This document shows positions 5,193 to 12,241 of a stretch of 13,306 nucleotides of DNA, piece by piece. The first letter of the stretch is position 1; every line of letters starts with the position of its first letter. The notes under the pieces are model-generated. The model did not search any database and was not told the origin of the DNA. It saw only the letters and a program-made list of their open reading frames with translations. This DNA is from JBFMEX01 sp040752215 (GTDB lineage: Bacteria > Pseudomonadota > Alphaproteobacteria > Rhizobiales > Hyphomicrobiaceae), in NCBI GenBank assembly GCA_040752215.1, contig JBFMEX010000038.1:1-13306 (forward strand). Direction: 5' to 3'. The position numbers and the translations under genes were made by a program.

Positions 5193-6794
5193 ATGTCCCG
5201 ATCACCACAATTGATTGTTGCTACGGCAGCGGCAGTTGCGGCCAGCCTTTCCATGTTCCACCTCGCCTCTGGGCAGTCGGGCGAAAGGCAGCTTGGGCGC
5301 GTCCATTTCGAAACCTCCTGCACGCCGGCCGCCCAGGCGCTATTCAACAGGGCGATGCTCTACCAGCATTCGTTCTGGTACCGCGCGTCGCAGCGTACCT
5401 TCGGGCAGGTGCTGAATGTCGATCCCAGTTGTGGCATCGCGTATTGGGGCGCTGCCCTCAGCCTGCTCTTCAACCCGCACACCGTCACACCGGCGAAGAA
5501 CCTCGCGGAGGGGGCGGCGGCACTGGAGAAGGCCGCGAGCATCGGCGCTAAGACCGAACGGGAGCGCGGCTATATCGCCGCGTTGGGCGCTTGGTACCAA
5601 GACCACGACAAGGTCGATCATCGAACGCGTGTGCAGAACTATGCCAAGGCGATGGAGCAGCTGGCTCAACGCTACCCCGATGACGACGAGGGGCAGATCC
5701 TCTACGCGCTGGCTCTGAACGTGAGCGCGTCGCCGGCCGACAAGACCTATGCCAATCAGCTCAAGGGCGCGGCAATCCTCGAGAAGATAGTCCTGAGGCA
5801 GCCGGAGCATCCCGGCGTCACTCACTACCTGATCCACCTCTACGACTATCCCGCCATCGCCGAAAAGGGGCTCGACGCCGCGCGGCGTTACGCCAAGATC
5901 GCGCCGGATGCCGCCCACGCGCTGCACATGCCTTCACACATCTTCACGCGCGTCGGCTACTGGAAGGACTCGATAGCGTCCAACACAGCCGCGGCGCGCG
6001 TTGCCAAGGAAGGCAAGGAGCTGCACGAGCAGCTGCACACCATGGACTACCGGGTCTATGCGCACCTCCAGTTGGCTCAGGACAAGGAAGCTCTCGCGGT
6101 CATGGACGAGATGTTGACGGTCGCCGGATTGGCGGATACGCAGCTCGCCGGCCCATATGGACTCGCCGCTTCGCCTGCACGCTATTCGGTCGAGCGCGGC
6201 GACTGGCAGCGCGCAGCCCAAGTCGAGGTCCGGCCGAGCACGTTCGCCCACGTGCAGGCGGTGAGCCATTTTGCGCGCGCTTTGGGTGCGGCCCGCTCCG
6301 GCAATCCAGGTGCGGCCCGGGCGGATCTTGCCAAGCTCGAGCAGCTGGCCGGCCAGCTACGGGAGAAGAAGGACGCCTACTGGTCGGAGCAGGTCGAAAT
6401 CCAGCGGCAGGTGGCGCTCGCCTGGACACTCGAGGCCGAGGGCAAGCGTGAAGAGGCCTTAAGTACTCTGCGCGAGGCCGCCGATGTCGAGGACAGGACC
6501 GAGAAGCATCCCGTCACGCCCGGACCGCTGGCACCGGCCCGCGAGCTCTACGGCCAGATGCTGCTCGAGCGCGGCATGGCAACGGATGCACTCGTAGCCT
6601 TCGAAGCGACGCTGAAGAAGGAACCCAATCGGCTCGGCGCTTACGTGGGCGCAGCCAGGGCCGCGGACAAATCGGGCAATCAGGGAAAGGCCAGGCAATA
6701 CTATGCGAAGGTCGCCGAGCTCTCCGCGGAGGCCGATTTGGCGCGGGCCGATGTGGTGGAGGCGCGCGCATTCCTTGCGGCCAGCAAGAGGTAA
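5193..6794 (+). CDS. secreted tetratricopeptide-repeat protein
   Basis: The start is supported by AGGAG (5181-5185) 7 nt upstream. The 533-residue product begins with a signal peptide (hydrophobic to about residue 27). Helical TPR-like repeats cover about 45-530. Features typical of this uncharacterised TPR family are HFETSCTPAAQALFNRAM (38-55, Cys43), DPSCGIAYWGAALS (77-90, Cys80), HYLIHLYDYP (211-220) and HALHMPSHIFTRVGYW (242-257). The final repeats include LEKKEP-type helices ending before a short VEARAFLAASKR tail. TPR domains bind protein partners, so a periplasmic scaffold role is likely, but the invariant His-rich segments hint at metal or cofactor binding. The next gene starts 42 nt downstream, probably in one operon. 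Third-position GC is slightly lower than in ccr and ecm. Confidence 0.9.
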   Translation: MSRSPQLIVATAAAVAASLSMFHLASGQSGERQLGRVHFETSCTPAAQALFNRAMLYQHSFWYRASQRTFGQVLNVDPSCGIAYWGAALSLLFNPHTVTPAKNLAEGAAALEKAASIGAKTERERGYIAALGAWYQDHDKVDHRTRVQNYAKAMEQLAQRYPDDDEGQILYALALNVSASPADKTYANQLKGAAILEKIVLRQPEHPGVTHYLIHLYDYPAIAEKGLDAARRYAKIAPDAAHALHMPSHIFTRVGYWKDSIASNTAAARVAKEGKELHEQLHTMDYRVYAHLQLAQDKEALAVMDEMLTVAGLADTQLAGPYGLAASPARYSVERGDWQRAAQVEVRPSTFAHVQAVSHFARALGAARSGNPGAARADLAKLEQLAGQLREKKDAYWSEQVEIQRQVALAWTLEAEGKREEALSTLREAADVEDRTEKHPVTPGPLAPARELYGQMLLERGMATDALVAFEATLKKEPNRLGAYVGAARAADKSGNQGKARQYYAKVAELSAEADLARADVVEARAFLAASKR

Positions 6795-6836
6795 AGCACA
6801 CGAGCGCCATCCCATCCAACCCCGGAGGAGTCTTCG

Positions 6837-7244
6837 ATGCCGAGCCGGGTACGATCATTGACCATCTTGCTCTCTGCAGCCGTTCCACTCGGGCTGGCGG
6901 TGACCGCGCTGCCAGCGGCCTTGCCCGAGACGCTTCAGCTCATAGGCTATTCCGGATTTCTCGGTGAGTGGGAGCTGAGCGCCGAACTCGTGCGCGACGA
7001 TACCGGCGGAGGGCTGTCGGGTCCGCTTACCATGGCCCATGTCGGACTGTGCAGCCAAACGGGACCGGAAGTGAAAAGCGGTGTCATGCGGTTGACCAGG
7101 GCATGGTTCTCCTCGAGGGTGGAGGCAAGAATTTCGATCGACGGCGCCGAATGCCGGTACAGCGGCGCCTTGTCGGATGGCCATACCGGGACATTGACGT
7201 GCTCCGACCGGCGCCCCGTGCCGCTGACGTTGTGGACCAAGTAG
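6837..7244 (+). CDS. small secreted protein with three cysteines, function unknown
   Basis: GGAGGAG (6824-6830) lies 6 nt before the ATG, giving a sure start. The 135-residue product has a basic N-terminus and hydrophobic core (about 8-28, VRSLTILLSAAVPLGLAVTA) forming a signal peptide, with cleavage likely near the ALPAALP segment. The mature part looks all-beta: GYSGFLGEWELSAELVRD, a central GLSGPLTMAHVGLCSQTG, then VEARISIDGAECRYSGAL and HTGTLTCSDRRPVPLTLW. Cys72, Cys106 and Cys122 are present, so one disulfide plus a free thiol, or an intermolecular link, is possible. No family is recognised. Being 42 nt after the TPR gene, it is probably co-expressed and may be its periplasmic partner. 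It ends before a convergent terminator shared with ccr. Confidence 0.82.
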   Translation: MPSRVRSLTILLSAAVPLGLAVTALPAALPETLQLIGYSGFLGEWELSAELVRDDTGGGLSGPLTMAHVGLCSQTGPEVKSGVMRLTRAWFSSRVEARISIDGAECRYSGALSDGHTGTLTCSDRRPVPLTLWTK

Positions 7245-7321
7245 CCAGGTTGGAGAAACGAGCTTCCAGATCGTCAGGATTTGGCGCAACCGCAACCGCC
7301 GCTCGACGGTAGCGTTCTGCT

Positions 7322-7356
7322 CCAAACACAAACGAGGCGGCCCATTGGCCGCCTCG
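7322..7356 (-). terminator. terminator of ccr, possibly bidirectional
   Basis: CGAGGCGGCC (7333-7342), loop CATT, GGCCGCCTCG (7347-7356): a perfect 10-bp stem. Read on the minus strand it is followed by TTTGTGTTTGG, a T-rich tail, so it best serves ccr, whose stop lies about 90 nt upstream. It also lies downstream of the plus-strand 135-aa gene but has no T-run on that side. Confidence 0.7.
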
Positions 7357-7444
7357 CATCGTCTCAACTCTCGCTCTTGGCTCGCCCGCCGGGCTCACCG
7401 CCGCCGCGCACGCCCCGCCTCTCGCCTCTCGCGCCCCCGCGCGC

Positions 7445-8779
7445 TCACCCCTTCCCGAAACGCTGCTCGCTCGCTTCCAGCACGTCCTCGTAGGTGCGCA
7501 AGCCGGTCGTCGGCGCGCTGACCAGCACCGCCATGTTGCCCGGCTTGTGCTCGTTCCGCAGCATGCGCATGTGCGCCTTCGGGATCTGCGCCCACGAGAA
7601 CACCTCCGACATGCACGGGTCGATGCGCCGCTCGAGCACCAGCTTGTTGGCCTGGCTCGCCTGCGCGAGGTTGGCGAAGTGGCTGCCCTGGACGCGCTTC
7701 TGGTGCATCCAGAGGTACCGCGCGTCCATGGTCAGGTTGTAGCCTGTGGTGCCGGCACAGATGACGACCATGCCGCCGCGCTTCACCACCTGCACCGAGA
7801 CCGGGATCGTCGCCTCGCCCGGATGCTCGAACACGCAGTCGACGTTGACGCCCTTGCCCGTGATGTCCCAGATCGCCTTGCCGAACGCGCGCATCTCCTT
7901 CAGCCACGCATTGTACTCCGGCGTGCCGACCTTCGGCAGCTGGCCCCAGCAATTGAACTTCTTGCGGTTGATGACGCCCTTGGCGCCGAGCTGCATGACG
8001 AAGTCGCGCTTGTCCTCCTCGGACACCACGCCGATCGCGTTGGCGCCCGAGGTGGCGCAAAGCTGCACTGCGAACGAGCCGAGGCCGCCCGAGGCGCCCC
8101 ACACCAGCACGTTGTGGCCCGGGCGCAGCACGTGCGGGCGATGCCCGAACAGCATGCGGTAGGCGGTGGCGAGCGTCAGCGTGTAGCAGGCGCTCTCCTC
8201 CCAGGTGAGGTGCTTCGGCCGCTCCAAGAGCTGGCGGTCCTGCACGCGCGCGAACTGGGCGAACGATCCGTCCGGCGTCTCGTAGCCCCAGATGCGCTGC
8301 GAGGTCGAGAACATCGGGTCGCCGCCATTGCACTCCTCGTCGTCGCCGTCGTCCTGATTGCAGTGCACGACGACCTCGTCGCCGACCTTCCACCGCTTCA
8401 CCTTGGCGCCGACCGCCCACACGATGCCGGCGGCATCCGAGCCGGCGATGTGGAACGGGTTCTTGTGCACGTCGCGGATGGGCGAGATCGGCGTGCCGAG
8501 CGCCGCCCACACGCCGTTGTAGTTGACGCCGGCGGCCATCACGAGGATCAACACGTCGTGGCTGTCGAGCTCCCAGGTGGGCAGCACCTCGACCTGCATC
8601 GCCTTGTCCGGCTCTCCGTGGCGTTCCTCGCGGATGGCCCAGGCGTACATGTTCTTCGGCACGTGGCCGAGCGGCGGAATCTCGCCAACTTCGTAGAGGT
8701 CCTTGGTGGCGGCGACGACGGCCGGGGCACCGGTCACGCCCGCCTCGTCGGTCTTCTTGACAGCGGTCTTCGTCGACAT
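7445..8779 (-). CDS. ccr: crotonyl-CoA carboxylase/reductase
   Basis: Ccr reductively carboxylates crotonyl-CoA with CO2 and NADPH to (2S)-ethylmalonyl-CoA, the committed step of the ethylmalonyl-CoA pathway, in the cytoplasm. The 444-residue product is a medium-chain dehydrogenase/reductase of usual length. Visible features are the N-terminal GroES-like domain (VNYNGVWAALG, HIAGSDAAGIVWAVG, WKVGDEVVVHC), the family-specific insert QDDGDDEECNGGDPMFSTSQRIWGYE (142-167), the NADPH-binding VWGASGGLGSFAVQLC (226-241) and the C-terminal HQKRVQGSHFANL (359-371). The NYN and GSHF segments fall where CO2-positioning Asn and His residues are known in the family; exact alignment was not possible. The start at 8779 is chosen over an upstream in-frame one at 8893 because AGGAGAG lies 8-10 nt upstream and the longer N-terminus is Arg-rich non-coding translation. 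It diverges from the membrane protein and ecm. Confidence 0.97.
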   Translation of the reverse strand: MSTKTAVKKTDEAGVTGAPAVVAATKDLYEVGEIPPLGHVPKNMYAWAIREERHGEPDKAMQVEVLPTWELDSHDVLILVMAAGVNYNGVWAALGTPISPIRDVHKNPFHIAGSDAAGIVWAVGAKVKRWKVGDEVVVHCNQDDGDDEECNGGDPMFSTSQRIWGYETPDGSFAQFARVQDRQLLERPKHLTWEESACYTLTLATAYRMLFGHRPHVLRPGHNVLVWGASGGLGSFAVQLCATSGANAIGVVSEEDKRDFVMQLGAKGVINRKKFNCWGQLPKVGTPEYNAWLKEMRAFGKAIWDITGKGVNVDCVFEHPGEATIPVSVQVVKRGGMVVICAGTTGYNLTMDARYLWMHQKRVQGSHFANLAQASQANKLVLERRIDPCMSEVFSWAQIPKAHMRMLRNEHKPGNMAVLVSAPTTGLRTYEDVLEASEQRFGKG

Positions 8780-8879
8780 GTCTCTCGCTCTCCTGCGGGC
8801 TGCAGTCCCCCGTCTGCGCCGGTTGCCCGGTCCCACCGAGGTGGGCCGGCTGGCGCTTGTGACAGCTTCTTGAAGCACG

Positions 8880-8896
8880 TTTTTGCGCTGCAATAA
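8880..8896. promoter_or_regulatory. candidate operator TTGC-N3-GCAA upstream of ccr
   Basis: TTTTTGCGCTGCAATAA has arms TTGC/GCAA with further A/T pairing outside. It shares TTTTGC[AG][TC]TGCA with a site upstream of ecm at 9406-9417. The core TGC-N3-GCA resembles the CTGC-N3/4-GCAG sites described for the PHB regulator PhaR in Paracoccus. The site is about 100 nt upstream of the ccr start. Confidence 0.5.
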
Positions 8897-8913
8897 AGCC
8901 CCTCGGAGGTCCG

Positions 8914-8953
8914 AAGCCGGCGTTTGTTAACCGGCGGTTAGGCTGACCGGCTT
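8914..8953. repeat. nested, nearly concentric palindromes in the ccr/ecm divergent region
   Basis: Inner palindrome TAACCG-G-CGGTTA (8928-8940) is perfect (6+1+6). Outer arms AAGCCGG (8914-8920) and CCGGCTT (8947-8953) are also perfect inverted repeats. Their centres differ by only half a base. Without T-runs and lying between divergent genes, a regulator-binding site is more likely than a terminator. Confidence 0.55.
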
Positions 8954-9018
8954 ATTGTGGCATCCGAGCCAATGCCGGCATTTTCCGGCGGGGCAGCCCA
9001 CTGGCGCCGGGTGATCGC

Positions 9019-9366
9019 ATGCACGACCTCATGGCCTACATCTGGAGCATCGACAACCTCACCATGTTCATGGTGGCGGTGCTCGCAACGTGGGGCGGCT
9101 ACATCGTCCATCAAATGATCTCCTCGCACATCATGACCATGCTGTTCGTGCCCGGGTTCGTGGTCGGCGCGGTGCTGTCCAACTACATTTTCGGCAAGCT
9201 CGGCGTCTTCATCCTCCATGACAAGGATTCCAATGCCTTGGTGGTGACGGCGATCGGCATGATGGCGGCGCTGGTGGTGATGATCGTCGGCATCTGGCTG
9301 ACCCATACCGTGACCGAGATGACGCGTCCCTCGGTCGCCGACCGCCGCGCCCGCGAGGGCAGGTAG
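9019..9366 (+). CDS. 115-aa three-span membrane protein between ccr and ecm, function unknown
   Basis: The product starts at ATG 9019 (MHDLMAYIW); an in-frame ATG at 9031 is an alternative, and the ribosome site GGGTGAT is weak. Three hydrophobic segments are visible at about 12-32, 38-66 and 73-96, with a loop LGVFILHDKDSNA between the last two and a basic tail EMTRPSVADRRAREGR. Met and aromatic content is high and a His occurs near the membrane edges (HQMISSHIM), but no metal motif is certain. It is not a known enzyme. Ecm begins 109 nt downstream on the same strand, so both may be read from the divergent promoter, although the operator-like site at 9406 could also start ecm separately. Its position suggests, but does not prove, a link to the ethylmalonyl-CoA pathway. 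Confidence 0.82.
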   Translation: MHDLMAYIWSIDNLTMFMVAVLATWGGYIVHQMISSHIMTMLFVPGFVVGAVLSNYIFGKLGVFILHDKDSNALVVTAIGMMAALVVMIVGIWLTHTVTEMTRPSVADRRAREGR

Positions 9367-9405
9367 CCGGTCGCGGGCCGCCGCCAACACTCGACCAAGT
9401 TCCGA

Positions 9406-9420
9406 TTTTGCATTGCATCA
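9406..9420 (+). promoter_or_regulatory. candidate operator TTTTGCATTGCATCA upstream of ecm
   Basis: The core TTGC-ATT-GCAT (9408-9418) matches the ccr-side element at 10 of 12 positions over TTTTGC[AG][TC]TGCA. It ends about 55 nt upstream of the ecm start. If TTGCAT (9408-9413) and TAGCTT (9430-9435, 16-nt spacer) act as a weak promoter, the site overlaps the -35 element, fitting repression. The promoter is speculative; the shared motif is directly visible. Confidence 0.45.
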
Positions 9421-9475
9421 GGCGCCGGTTAGCTTAGACCCTCGAACGCCCACGAGCGCCGAGGACCGACCACCC

Positions 9476-11488
9476 ATGGCCGACAAGAAGCCCGCCGCCG
9501 CCACCGCAGCCCGAAGCCCCGCCGCCGCCTCCGATCGCCCGTGGATCTTCCGCACCTATGCCGGCCACTCGACCGCGGCCAAGTCGAACGAGCTCTACAG
9601 GCGCAACCTCGCCAAGGGCCAGACGGGGCTCTCGATCGCCTTCGACCTGCCGACCCAGACCGGCTACGACAGCGACCACGAGCTGGCCAGGGGCGAGGTC
9701 GGCAAGGTCGGCGTGCCGGTCTCTCATCTCGGCGACATGCGCACACTGCTCGACGGCATCCCGCTCGACCAGATGAACACTTCCATGACGATCAACGCCA
9801 CCGCGGCCTGGCTGCTGGCGCTCTACGTCGCCGCCGCCGACGCGCAAGGCGCGCCCCGAACCAGCCTCACCGGCACGATCCAGAACGACATCATCAAGGA
9901 GTACCTGTCGCGCGGCACCTACGTGTTTCCGCCGGCGCCGTCGCTCAGGCTGATCAAGGACACGATCGTGTTCTCGACCCGCGAGGTGCCGAAGTGGAAC
10001 CCGACCAACGTGTGCTCGTATCACCTGCAGGAGGCGGGCGCGACGCCGGTGCAGGAGCTCGCCTTCGCGCTCGCGACCGCGATCGCCGTGCTCGACACGG
10101 TCAAGGGGTCGGGCGAGGTCGCCCCGTCCGAGTTCGGCAACGTCGTCGGCCGCGTCTCGTTCTTCGTCAACGCGGGTCTGAGGTTCATCACCGAGATCTG
10201 CAAGATGCGCGCCTTCACCGAGCTGTGGGACGAGATCACCCGCGAGCGCTACGGCGTCGCCGACGCCAAGCACCGCCTGTTCCGCTACGGCGTGCAGGTC
10301 AACTCGCTCGGCCTGACCGAGCAGCAGGCGGAGAACAACGTCTATCGCATCCTGCTCGAGATGCTGGCGGTGACGCTGTCGAAGAATGCGCGCGCGCGCG
10401 CGGTGCAGCTGCCGGCTTGGAACGAGGCGCTTGGCCTGCCGCGGCCGTGGGACCAGCAATGGTCGCTGAGGATGCAGCAGATCCTCGCCTACGAGACCGA
10501 CCTGCTCTCCTACGGCGACATCTTCGACGGCTCGCACGAGATCGCCCGCAAGGTCGAGGAGCTGAAATCGGAGGCGCGCGCCGAGCTGGCTGAGATCGAT
10601 CGCATGGGTGGCGCCGTCGCGGCGATCGATTACATGAAGCGCCGTCTGGTCGAGAGCAACACCGAGCGCTTGCGGGCGATCGAGACGGGCCAGCAGGTGG
10701 TGGTCGGCGTCAATCGCTTCACCGAGACCGAGCCGTCGCCGCTCTCGGGGGGCGATGGCGCGATCGAGACGATCGATCCGGCGGTGGAGGCGGAACAGGT
10801 CGCCCGTCTCGTCGCCTGGCGCGCCGCGCGTGACGGCAAGGCGGTGGCCGCCGCTCTGGCCAGCCTCGAGCGCGCCGCCAAGGAGGGCTCGAACGTGATG
10901 GAGCCGTCGATTGCCTGCGCCAAGGCCGGCGTGACGACCGGCGAGTGGGGCGCGACGCTCCGGCGCGTGTTCGGCGAGTACCGCGCCCCGACCGGCGTCG
11001 CACAGGCGGCAGTCGAGCGTGGCGGCGCCGACCTCGACGAGGTGCGGGCGGCGGTGGAGAGCGCCTCCGCCGGCCTCGGCCGTCGCATCAAGTTCCTGGT
11101 CGGCAAGCCGGGACTCGACGGCCACTCCAACGGCGCCGAGCAGATCGCGGTGCGTGCCCGCGATTGCGGCATGGAAGTCGTCTACGAGGGCATCCGCCTG
11201 ACGCCGGGGCAGATCGTGCGTGCTGCGGTCGACGAGGCGGTGCACGTCGTCGGCCTGTCGATCCTGTCCGGCTCGCACGTGCCGCTGGTGAAAGAGGTGA
11301 TGGAGCGGATGCGCAAGGAAGGGCTCGACGACGTGCCGGTCGTCGTCGGCGGCATCATCCCGCCCGAGGACGCCCGGATCCTGAAGGGCCTCGGCGTCGC
11401 CGCGGTCTACACGCCCAAGGACTTCCAGCTCAACGACATCATGGCCGACATCGTGCGCCTCGTCGCCGGCGAGGCCAAGGCGGCGTGA
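9476..11488 (+). CDS. ecm: ethylmalonyl-CoA mutase (coenzyme B12-dependent)
   Basis: Ecm converts (2R)-ethylmalonyl-CoA to (2S)-methylsuccinyl-CoA by a radical carbon-skeleton rearrangement in the cytoplasm. The ATG at 9476 (MADKKPAAA) is preferred to a TTG at 9413, with GAGGA at 9461-9465. The 670-residue product has a disordered N-terminus (1-20), then a methylmalonyl-CoA mutase-type barrel (about 22-500) with WIFRTYAGHSTAAKSNELYR, LSIAFDLPTQTGYDSDH and TGTIQNDIIKEYLSRGTYVFPP. A B12-binding domain follows (about 535-665) with the DxHxxG signature in GLDGHSNGAEQIA (Asp548, His550, Gly553), then VGLSILSGSH and VVGGIIPPED. Both domains on one chain, plus adjacency to ccr, distinguish Ecm from the two-subunit or bacterial MCM arrangement, although MCM-like activity cannot be excluded on sequence alone. 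The 823-aa antisense frame across it is a shadow. Confidence 0.95.
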   Translation: MADKKPAAATAARSPAAASDRPWIFRTYAGHSTAAKSNELYRRNLAKGQTGLSIAFDLPTQTGYDSDHELARGEVGKVGVPVSHLGDMRTLLDGIPLDQMNTSMTINATAAWLLALYVAAADAQGAPRTSLTGTIQNDIIKEYLSRGTYVFPPAPSLRLIKDTIVFSTREVPKWNPTNVCSYHLQEAGATPVQELAFALATAIAVLDTVKGSGEVAPSEFGNVVGRVSFFVNAGLRFITEICKMRAFTELWDEITRERYGVADAKHRLFRYGVQVNSLGLTEQQAENNVYRILLEMLAVTLSKNARARAVQLPAWNEALGLPRPWDQQWSLRMQQILAYETDLLSYGDIFDGSHEIARKVEELKSEARAELAEIDRMGGAVAAIDYMKRRLVESNTERLRAIETGQQVVVGVNRFTETEPSPLSGGDGAIETIDPAVEAEQVARLVAWRAARDGKAVAAALASLERAAKEGSNVMEPSIACAKAGVTTGEWGATLRRVFGEYRAPTGVAQAAVERGGADLDEVRAAVESASAGLGRRIKFLVGKPGLDGHSNGAEQIAVRARDCGMEVVYEGIRLTPGQIVRAAVDEAVHVVGLSILSGSHVPLVKEVMERMRKEGLDDVPVVVGGIIPPEDARILKGLGVAAVYTPKDFQLNDIMADIVRLVAGEAKAA

Positions 11489-11491
11489 GGC

Positions 11492-11518
11492 GGGCGCTCG
11501 GCCTCGCGGCCCTCGCCC
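11492..11518. terminator. weak hairpin after ecm
   Basis: GGGCG (11492-11496) with CGCCC (11514-11518) and GGCC (11500-11503) with GGCC (11508-11511) could form an interrupted stem just past the ecm stop. There is no T-run, so terminator function is doubtful and read-through into the next gene (start 82 nt downstream of the ecm stop) is possible. Confidence 0.3.
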
Positions 11519-11569
11519 ATCCGTGCCATAACCGCAGCCGATCGAACCGCAAGCTTGGCGAGGCGACGG

Positions 11570-11965
11570 TTGAGCTGGGACAGAGGCACACCGGGCTGGC
11601 GCGGCTGGCTGTTGCCGGCGGCGACGCTCGCCCTGATCGCCGCCGCGCTCGCCGTCTGGCTCGGCCTCGACCGGCCGCGGCCCGCCGAGCCGCCGCCGCA
11701 GTCGGACTGCAGCCTGATCCCCTCGCGCTATCTCACCGGCACCTTCATCGGCTGGCAGCTCGGTCGGGTCAGCCCCGACGGCGGCGGTGAGATCTCGGCC
11801 CGCGTTCGCCTCGACGACGGGCGCGACATCGTCGCCTACAACGCCACCAGCGCGACCATCGAGCGCGACATGCGCGTCACCGTGTCGGAGATCGTCTGCG
11901 TCCACCGCACCATCTTCCTGCTGACCGAGTTCGGCGCCGGCGCGCCGGCCCCGCCCGTGCGTTGA
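11570..11965 (+). CDS. membrane-anchored hypothetical protein with beta-rich periplasmic domain
   Basis: No ATG or GTG is available at the head of this frame. A TTG at 11570 is preferred because GAGG (11560-11563) lies 6 nt upstream; a TTG at 11555 would add five residues but has no site. The product is about 131 residues: a short basic start (SWDRGTPGWRGW), one membrane helix (about 13-35, LLPAATLALIAAALAVWLGL), a Pro-rich stalk (DRPRPAEPPPQ), then a compact domain from SDCSLIPSRYLTGTF to FLLTEFGA. That domain alternates hydrophobic and polar residues as in a small beta-barrel (GEISARVRLDDGRDIVAYNA) and has two cysteines (CSL and IVCVH) that may form a disulfide. No family is recognised. The domain probably faces the periplasm. 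It may be read through from ecm or independently. Confidence 0.7.
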   Translation: MSWDRGTPGWRGWLLPAATLALIAAALAVWLGLDRPRPAEPPPQSDCSLIPSRYLTGTFIGWQLGRVSPDGGGEISARVRLDDGRDIVAYNATSATIERDMRVTVSEIVCVHRTIFLLTEFGAGAPAPPVR

Positions 11966-12013
11966 CGGAGCGGGCGCCGCCGGTATGATGCCCGCCTTCC
12001 GAGGACACCCAGA

Positions 12014-12100
12014 GCCCCTGTGGCGGAACCGGTAGACGCGGCAGACTCAAAATCTGTTGCCAGCGATGGCGTGCCCGTTCGAGTCGGGCCAGGGGCACCA
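12014..12100 (+). tRNA. trnL: tRNA-Leu (anticodon CAA)
   Basis: An 87-nt class II tRNA with encoded CCA. Acceptor stem GCCCCTG (12014-12020) pairs with CAGGGGC (12090-12096), discriminator A and CCA follow. The anticodon loop CTCAAAA gives anticodon CAA, reading TTG codons. The long variable arm (TTGCCAGCGATGGCGT region) fits Leu. The T arm is GCCCG-TTCGAGT-CGGGC. No flanking att duplication or integrase gene is in view. Confidence 0.95.
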
Positions 12101-12129
12101 CGGGCATGCGGGGCTGGAGTCCGCCCGAA

Positions 12130-12149
12130 AATGGCCCTCTGCGGCCATT
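12130..12149 (+). terminator. probable terminator after tRNA-Leu
   Basis: AATGGCC (12130-12136) pairs with GGCCATT (12143-12149) around a 6-nt loop, 30 nt after the tRNA. It is followed by ATCACACAC, not a T-run, so it may act as a processing or weak termination hairpin. Confidence 0.45.
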
Positions 12150-12241
12150 ATCACACACGAAACGATTGAATCGACCCGCGTGCGTTGCCCCTCGCCGAGG
12201 GCCCATGCTAAGGCCAAGCATTCTGTTGCTCGAGGTATTTG

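Larger units (their letters stand above)
8780..9018. promoter_or_regulatory. divergent regulatory region of ccr and the ecm-side genes
   Basis: These 239 nt separate ccr (minus) from the three-span membrane protein (plus) and hold four dyads: CCGG-t-CCCACC/GGTGGG-CCGG (8827-8849), GCTTC-tt-GAAGC (8865-8876), TTGC-GCT-GCAA (8883-8893) and a nested palindrome (8914-8953). No perfect -35/-10 pair was found on either strand. No cobalamin riboswitch-like structure was recognised. Density of dyads suggests more than one regulator. Confidence 0.65.

Noticed and set aside
8780..8893. N-terminal extension of ccr by 38 residues
   Set aside because: The start would lie in the operator-like motif; the extension is Arg-rich and unlike the family, and AGGAGAG supports 8779.
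7547..8896. 449-codon plus-strand frame opposite ccr
   Set aside because: The minus-strand ccr has a clear enzyme signature over the same bases; the plus frame is rich in Arg, His, Ala and Val from complemented codons and has no recognisable domain.
9367..9475. Cobalamin riboswitch upstream of the B12-dependent mutase
   Set aside because: The spacer is only 109 nt and shows neither the B12 box nor the expected multi-stem fold; Ecm genes are not usually under such control.
9434..11905. 823-codon open frame on the minus strand across ecm
   Set aside because: It mirrors the ecm frame, has Arg/Asp/His/Leu-rich shadow composition, no domain signature and no ribosome site. High third-position GC in ecm removes stops from the opposite strand.
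12014..12240. tRNA-Leu as an integration site
   Set aside because: No integrase, no repeat of the tRNA 3' end in the window, and the following gene is a housekeeping carboxypeptidase.
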